In this document: piece after piece, positions 6,675 through 10,822 of the stretch | Position numbering within the stretch: the first letter of the stretch is position 1 | Layout: every line of letters starts with the position of its first letter | Translations under genes and position numbers: made by a program | The notes under the pieces: model-generated | Databases searched by the model: none | What the model saw: only the letters and a program-made list of their open reading frames with translations | Told to the model about the DNA's origin: nothing | NCBI GenBank assembly: GCA_025928435.1 | Contig: JAICJM010000130.1 | Location: 1-10,822, forward strand | Length of the DNA stretch: 10,822 nt | Direction: 5' to 3' | Origin: Thermoleophilia bacterium | Lineage (GTDB): Bacteria; Actinomycetota; Thermoleophilia; Gaiellales; JAICJC01

Positions 6675-6679
6675 ACGCT
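6674..6679 (+). promoter_or_regulatory. Putative -10 box (TACGCT) for the DapA-family gene
   Basis: TACGCT ends 7 nt before the ATG at 6687, again predicting a leaderless mRNA. No Shine-Dalgarno sequence is present between them (the GGGCGG there is too close to the ATG to serve well). Confidence 0.42.
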
Positions 6680-6686
6680 TGGGCGG

Positions 6687-7550
6687 ATGGCTCCGATGCT
6701 CTTCGCCGCCTCCGTGACGCCGCTCCGCGACGGCGGCTCCCGCCTGGACGAGCGCGCGATCGAGCCGCTCGCGCGGTTCCTCGTGGACGGCGGCGTCGAC
6801 GGCATCTTCGCGCTCGGGACGACGGGCGAGGGCGTGCTGCTCGCCATGGAGGAGCGAAAGACGGTCGCGCAGCGGTTCCGGGAGGCCCGGGCGGGGAAGC
6901 TGATCGTCCACTGCGGGGCGCAGAGCACGGCGGACACGTCCGCGCTCGCGTCCCACGCCGCCGGCATCGGCGCCGACGGCGTCGCGGTCATCCCGCCGCC
7001 GTATTTCCTCCTGAATGACGACGCCCTGGTCGAGCACTTCGTCGCCGCGGCCGCCGCGTGCTCGCCGACGCCGTTCTACCTGTACGCCTTCGCCGCCCGC
7101 AGCGGGTACCCGCTGCCCCCCGCGGTGGTCGAGCGCGTGCGCGAGCGTGTCGATAACGTGGCCGGACTGAAGGTGTCCGAGGCGCCGTTCGAGCGGGTCG
7201 AGCCGTACCTGGGTCTCGGGCTGCCGGTGTACGTCGGCGCCGAGAAGCTGATCCCGGCGGCGCTCGCGGCCGGGGCCGCGGGGGCGGTCTCGGGCCTGGC
7301 GTCGGCCTTCCCGGAGACGGTCGCCGAGGTGGTCGCGAACCCGGACGCGGCGGGCGCCCAGCGCCTGGAGGCGCTGCGCGGCGCCGTGGAGCGGTTCCCG
7401 TTCCAGAGCGCCCTCAAGGGCGTCCTGCGTGCGCGGGGCGTCCCGATCGAGCTCGACGTGCGGGCTCCGCTGCCCGTCCTGCGGCCCGACCAGGCCGACG
7501 AGGTGGCGAGTCTTGCCGCCGCGCCGCAGGCCGCCGCCCCGGCCCGGTGA
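6687..7550 (+). CDS. DapA-family lyase/aldolase (dihydrodipicolinate synthase superfamily)
   Basis: 287 residues from the ATG at 6687, the normal length for this (beta/alpha)8-barrel family. Class I aldolase landmarks are present: G-T-T-G-E at 44-48 (carboxylate-binding loop), the active-site tyrosine Y133 in F-Y-L-Y-A-F, R138 at the usual substrate-carboxylate arginine position, and the Schiff-base lysine K162 in A-G-L-K-V-S-E. The Y-N-x-P that usually follows the tyrosine strand is Y-A-F-A here, so it is probably not a true DapA. Members include N-acetylneuraminate lyase, KDG aldolase, 4-hydroxy-2-oxoglutarate aldolase and the pyrroline-4-hydroxy-2-carboxylate deaminase of D-hydroxyproline breakdown; pyruvate or an oxo-acid is the common substrate. 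The frame stays open upstream to about 6588, but that part is antisense to the oxidoreductase and unlike the family. Its stop overlaps the next start (GTGA, 7547-7550), implying translational coupling. Confidence 0.88.
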   Translation: MAPMLFAASVTPLRDGGSRLDERAIEPLARFLVDGGVDGIFALGTTGEGVLLAMEERKTVAQRFREARAGKLIVHCGAQSTADTSALASHAAGIGADGVAVIPPPYFLLNDDALVEHFVAAAAACSPTPFYLYAFAARSGYPLPPAVVERVRERVDNVAGLKVSEAPFERVEPYLGLGLPVYVGAEKLIPAALAAGAAGAVSGLASAFPETVAEVVANPDAAGAQRLEALRGAVERFPFQSALKGVLRARGVPIELDVRAPLPVLRPDQADEVASLAAAPQAAAPAR

Positions 7551-8200
7551 CCGCGGCGGCCGACGGGCCGCGGCCGTATCGCGACCGTGCCCACGCGGGC
7601 GCCCGGCTCGCAGAGCACCTCAAGCCGTACGGGGGCCGGGCGGACGTCGTCGTGCTCGGCCTGCCCCGCGGGGGCGTGCCCGTCGCCGCCGAGGTCGCCC
7701 GGGCGCTGCGGGCGCCCCTCGACGTGTTCTGCGTGCGCAAGCTGGGTGTCCCCGGCGACGAGGAGCTGGCGATGGGGGCGATCGCGACCGGTGGGGTGGT
7801 CGTGCTGAACGAGGGGGTCGTCGCGGAGCTCGGTGTGTCCGAGGGGGTGCTGGCCGAGGTCGCGGCGGCCGAGCGCGAGGAGCTGGAGCGGCGCGACCGC
7901 GCCTACCGGGGCGACCGGCCTCCGGCGCCGCTCGCCGGCCGCACCGTCCTGGTCGTCGACGACGGCCTGGCGACGGGCGCAACGATGCGCGCCGCGGTTC
8001 GGGCCGTGCGGGCGGCCGGGCCGAGCCGGGTGGTCGTCGCCGTGCCGGTGGCGGCCGCCGAGACGTGCCTGTCGCTCGAGGCGGATGCCGACGAGGTGGT
8101 GTGCCCGCTCGCTCCGGACGGCTTCCGGTCGGTCGGCGGATGGTACGACGACTTCGCGGCGACGAGCGACGACGAGGTCAGGCGTTGCTTAACGTCATAA
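7547..8200 (+). CDS. Predicted phosphoribosyltransferase (COG1926 type)
   Basis: 217 residues starting at a GTG that overlaps the upstream stop by 4 nt. The type I phosphoribosyltransferase signature V-L-V-V-D-D-G-L-A-T-G-A-T-M is at 134-147; the two aspartates and the T-G-A-T loop bind the ribose and 5'-phosphate of PRPP. The N-terminal L-G-L-P-R-G-G-V-P-V-A (37-47) and the V-R-K-L-G-V-P-G-D-E-E-L-A-M-G-A-I-A block (63-80) are specific to the stand-alone 'predicted phosphoribosyltransferase' group, which is often linked to a dienelactone-hydrolase-like domain; no such domain is attached here. The acceptor base is not known for this group. Coupling with the DapA-family lyase suggests shared expression rather than a known shared pathway. 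The last codons run into an A+T-rich stretch that carries the next promoter. Confidence 0.85.
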   Translation: MTAAADGPRPYRDRAHAGARLAEHLKPYGGRADVVVLGLPRGGVPVAAEVARALRAPLDVFCVRKLGVPGDEELAMGAIATGGVVVLNEGVVAELGVSEGVLAEVAAAEREELERRDRAYRGDRPPAPLAGRTVLVVDDGLATGATMRAAVRAVRAAGPSRVVVAVPVAAAETCLSLEADADEVVCPLAPDGFRSVGGWYDDFAATSDDEVRRCLTS

Positions 8201-8212
8201 TGTAAATCCTGC

Positions 8213-8241
8213 TTGACGGTCCCTGCGCGCGCGTGTATAAC
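8213..8241 (+). promoter_or_regulatory. Strong sigma70-type promoter for the tiny-ORF cluster
   Basis: TTGACG (8213-8218) and TATAAC (8236-8241) with a 17-bp spacer are the best promoter match in the window. The start is predicted near 8248. The 20 bp upstream (8190-8210) are A+T-rich for this genome and could act as an UP element. The PRTase stop is at 8198-8200 with no terminator before the promoter, so some read-through is possible. Confidence 0.7.
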
Positions 8242-8286
8242 TCGCCCAGCAAGTTCCGGCAGTGCGACCCGAAGGGAGGCGAGACG

Positions 8287-8382
8287 ATGAATATTTCGAC
8301 GGAGATCATCCTCGCGCCCACGGCGTCCCCCGAGCCGGTCACGTGTGGTTCCGCGAGCCTCACCGGCACGCGTTCCGCCTGA
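8287..8382 (+). CDS. Tiny ORF 1, 31-aa peptide
   Basis: I recognise no family. ATG 8287 follows GGGAGG (8274-8279) at 7 nt, an excellent ribosome-binding site, about 40 nt after a strong predicted start of transcription. The peptide begins MNISTEIILAPTASPEP and continues V-T-C-G-S-A-S-L-T-G-T-R-S-A. It is Ser/Thr/Ala-rich, with a single Cys at residue 20 and no membrane helix. About 84% of third codon positions are G or C, consistent with coding but not decisive at this length. It may be a functional small protein, a leader peptide that controls the downstream ORFs, or a precursor peptide, but no modifying enzyme is nearby. A 113-nt stretch with a strong hairpin separates it from the next ORF. 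Confidence 0.5.
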   Translation: MNISTEIILAPTASPEPVTCGSASLTGTRSA

Positions 8383-8411
8383 GTCCCAGCCGCTCACACC
8401 GCTCCACGTGA

Positions 8412-8442
8412 CGCCGTAAGACGCCCCTCTGGGTGTCTGGCG
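8412..8442 (+). other. Strong two-part hairpin between tiny ORFs 1 and 2
   Basis: The inner stem AGACGCCC (8419-8426) pairs with GGGTGTCT (8431-8438) over a CTCT loop, with one G-U pair. CGCC (8412-8415) and GGCG (8439-8442) extend it below a 3-nt bulge. No T-run follows, so it is not a standard intrinsic terminator. It may be a processing or stability element or an attenuator-type switch between the first ORF and the later two. Confidence 0.5.
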
Positions 8443-8464
8443 ACGAGGCCCGAGGACTTCTCCA

Positions 8465-8472
8465 TTACGTAA
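8465..8472. promoter_or_regulatory. TTACGTAA palindrome
   Basis: A perfect 8-bp palindrome, A+T-rich and therefore uncommon in this genome, placed 24 nt before the ATG of tiny ORF 2. It could be a transcription-factor site or an accidental match; no protein is assigned. Confidence 0.25.
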
Positions 8473-8495
8473 CCACCCGCAAGGGAGGCCGCCGC

Positions 8496-8555
8496 ATGCA
8501 TACACGTTTCGTTATGTCACAGACGCACCGCCGGGAAGGAGGTGAAACATCATGA
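8496..8555 (+). CDS. Tiny ORF 2, 19-aa coupled upstream ORF
   Basis: ATG 8496 follows AAGGGAGG (8481-8488) at 7 nt. It encodes MHTRFVMSQTHRREGGETS and its TGA overlaps the ATG of tiny ORF 3 (ATGA, 8552-8555). The codons near its end contain the Shine-Dalgarno sequence of tiny ORF 3, so ribosomes finishing here are placed to re-initiate on the next ORF. The peptide is basic and shows no known motif. It looks more like a translational leader than a functional protein. Confidence 0.42.
   Translation: MHTRFVMSQTHRREGGETS
8536..8545 (+). promoter_or_regulatory. Near-perfect Shine-Dalgarno sequence for tiny ORF 3
   Basis: AAGGAGGTGA is a 10-base complement to the conserved 3' end of 16S rRNA, with GGAGG ending 9 nt before the ATG at 8552. 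It is the strongest ribosome-binding site in the window and lies inside tiny ORF 2. Confidence 0.75.
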
Positions 8556-8731
8556 TCGGAATGCACCCACAGATGCGGGTCGAGCTCTCGCGCAGCTTCC
8601 GCCGCCCCGAGGTCGGCCCCGTCGCGCAGCACCGGCCGCCGGCCGGACGGCCCCGGTCCAGAGGGCTGCGGCCCTTCTCGGTCGCGCGGCGCGTCATGCC
8701 CCGGCTCCGGCCCCAGCAGCTGCGTCCATGA
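8552..8731 (+). CDS. Tiny ORF 3, 59-aa Arg/Pro-rich basic protein
   Basis: No family recognised. The start is fixed by the 10-base Shine-Dalgarno at 8536-8545 and the ATGA overlap with tiny ORF 2. The protein opens MIGMHPQMRVELSRSFRRPE and then becomes dominated by Arg and Pro (for example R-P-R-S-R-G-L-R-P, V-A-R-R-V-M-P-R-L-R-P), with a net charge of roughly +14. There is no signal peptide or membrane helix. Composition of this kind fits a nucleic-acid- or ribosome-binding peptide, but Arg/Pro richness is also what GC-rich non-coding DNA yields, so composition alone is weak evidence. ftsH starts 90 nt downstream with its own -10-like box. Confidence 0.5.
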   Translation: MIGMHPQMRVELSRSFRRPEVGPVAQHRPPAGRPRSRGLRPFSVARRVMPRLRPQQLRP

Positions 8732-8780
8732 CGTTCGTACGCGCACCTCCGGCCCGGTGGCGGGCGGCACCCGTCGGTGT

Positions 8781-8806
8781 CGCCCGGCCGCCGGGCGGTT
8801 GCCCGG
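8781..8806 (+). terminator. Two overlapping alternative hairpins before ftsH
   Basis: CGCCCGG (8781-8787) can pair with CCGGGCG (8791-8797) over CCG. Alternatively CCGGGC (8791-8796) can pair with GCCCGG (8801-8806) over GGTT. The two share 8791-8796 and exclude each other. They lie after the tiny-ORF cluster and directly upstream of the ftsH -10 box. A terminator or switch for transcripts coming from 8248 is possible, but there is no T-tract and such GC repeats form readily here. Confidence 0.35.
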
Positions 8807-8809
8807 CGG

Positions 8810-8815
8810 TACACT
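8810..8815 (+). promoter_or_regulatory. Putative -10 box (TACACT) for ftsH
   Basis: TACACT ends 6 nt before the ATG at 8822, so the predicted first transcribed base is the A of the start codon. There is no Shine-Dalgarno sequence and no clear -35. This favours ATG 8822 over the in-frame GTG at 8777. Confidence 0.45.
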
Positions 8816-8821
8816 CGCCCC

Positions 8822-10792
<1,971 letters not shown>

Positions 10793-10796
10793 ATCG

Positions 10797-10813
10797 CCGG
10801 TGCCTGGCACCGG
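10797..10813. repeat. Palindrome after ftsH (REP-like or terminator stem)
   Basis: CCGGTGCC (10797-10804) and GGCACCGG (10806-10813) are perfect arms around a single T, with the 13-base core GGTGCCTGGCACC. It begins 4 nt after the ftsH stop, so it may form the terminator stem, although no T-run follows (TCATTCACG). Its design, an odd-length palindrome centred on one base, matches the GGGGACTGTCCCC element at 2815-2827. Confidence 0.6.
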
Positions 10814-10822
10814 TCATTCACG

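Noticed and set aside
6588..6686. Upstream extension of the DapA-family gene
   Set aside because: These codons are antisense to the start of the oxidoreductase and cover its -10 box; family homology begins at the ATG at 6687.
4994..6991. A 665-codon minus-strand frame covering parts of the membrane protein, oxidoreductase and DapA-family genes
   Set aside because: It crosses three better-supported genes in the wrong frames and reads as low-complexity Arg/Ala/Gly sequence.
8287..8382. Reading tiny ORF 1 as a ribosomally made, modified peptide precursor
   Set aside because: A single Cys and Ser/Thr-rich tail are suggestive, but no modifying enzyme, peptidase or dedicated transporter lies next to it, so there is not enough support.
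8777..8821. Earlier GTG start for ftsH
   Set aside because: It would add 15 Arg-rich residues encoded by the hairpin and -10 region; the ATG at 8822 is 6 nt after TACACT and gives the more usual protein.
8201..8821. tRNA, known riboswitch or known small RNA in the long region before ftsH
   Set aside because: No cloverleaf, T-loop (GTTCRANNC) or familiar riboswitch core could be found; only the simple hairpins listed are visible.

Overview
The window is about 70% G+C and strongly GC-biased at third codon positions. Its gene set (AAA+ protease FtsH, a DUF6159-like membrane protein, a COG1926-type phosphoribosyltransferase, an MFS_3-type exporter) and its leaderless-looking promoters suggest a chromosomal segment of a high-GC actinobacterium, possibly Thermoleophilia. 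The taxonomy is inference. There is no tRNA, rRNA, CRISPR array, prophage or insertion sequence.

Left part (1-2805, all +): the 3' part of a GcvT-fold aminomethyltransferase-family gene; a short gene related to glutamate racemase whose catalytic residues are replaced; and a solitary SAM-dependent DNA amino-methyltransferase with no restriction partner in view. A nested 13-bp palindrome pair (2815-2846) separates this block from a convergent MFS exporter (2860-4194, -).

Middle (4195-8200): a divergent regulatory region carries a clear promoter for a 63-aa protein, with an 18-bp palindrome inside the promoter spacer and a GNRA-capped hairpin at the 5' end of the mRNA. Then come a polytopic membrane protein (+), an FAD-dependent DAO-family oxidoreductase (-, sharing a CTAG stop overlap), and a DapA-family lyase coupled to a phosphoribosyltransferase (+). 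The oxidoreductase and lyase diverge from a 35-bp gap holding two back-to-back -10 boxes around a palindrome. Together they could form an amino-acid or imino-acid catabolic pair, but the substrates cannot be read from the sequence.

Right part (8201-10822): a strong sigma70-type promoter drives a cluster of tiny ORFs (31, 19 and 59 codons), each with a near-ideal Shine-Dalgarno sequence, the last two joined by an ATGA overlap. This is the least explained part of the window. It is followed by ftsH, complete and with intact ATPase and zinc-protease motifs, but with Ile in place of the aromatic pore-loop residue. A second 13-bp-core palindrome follows ftsH.

A recurring theme is two modes of translation start. 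Five of the larger genes have a TANNNT box 6-9 nt before the start codon and no Shine-Dalgarno sequence (leaderless layout). The tiny ORFs all have strong Shine-Dalgarno sequences and real 5' leaders.
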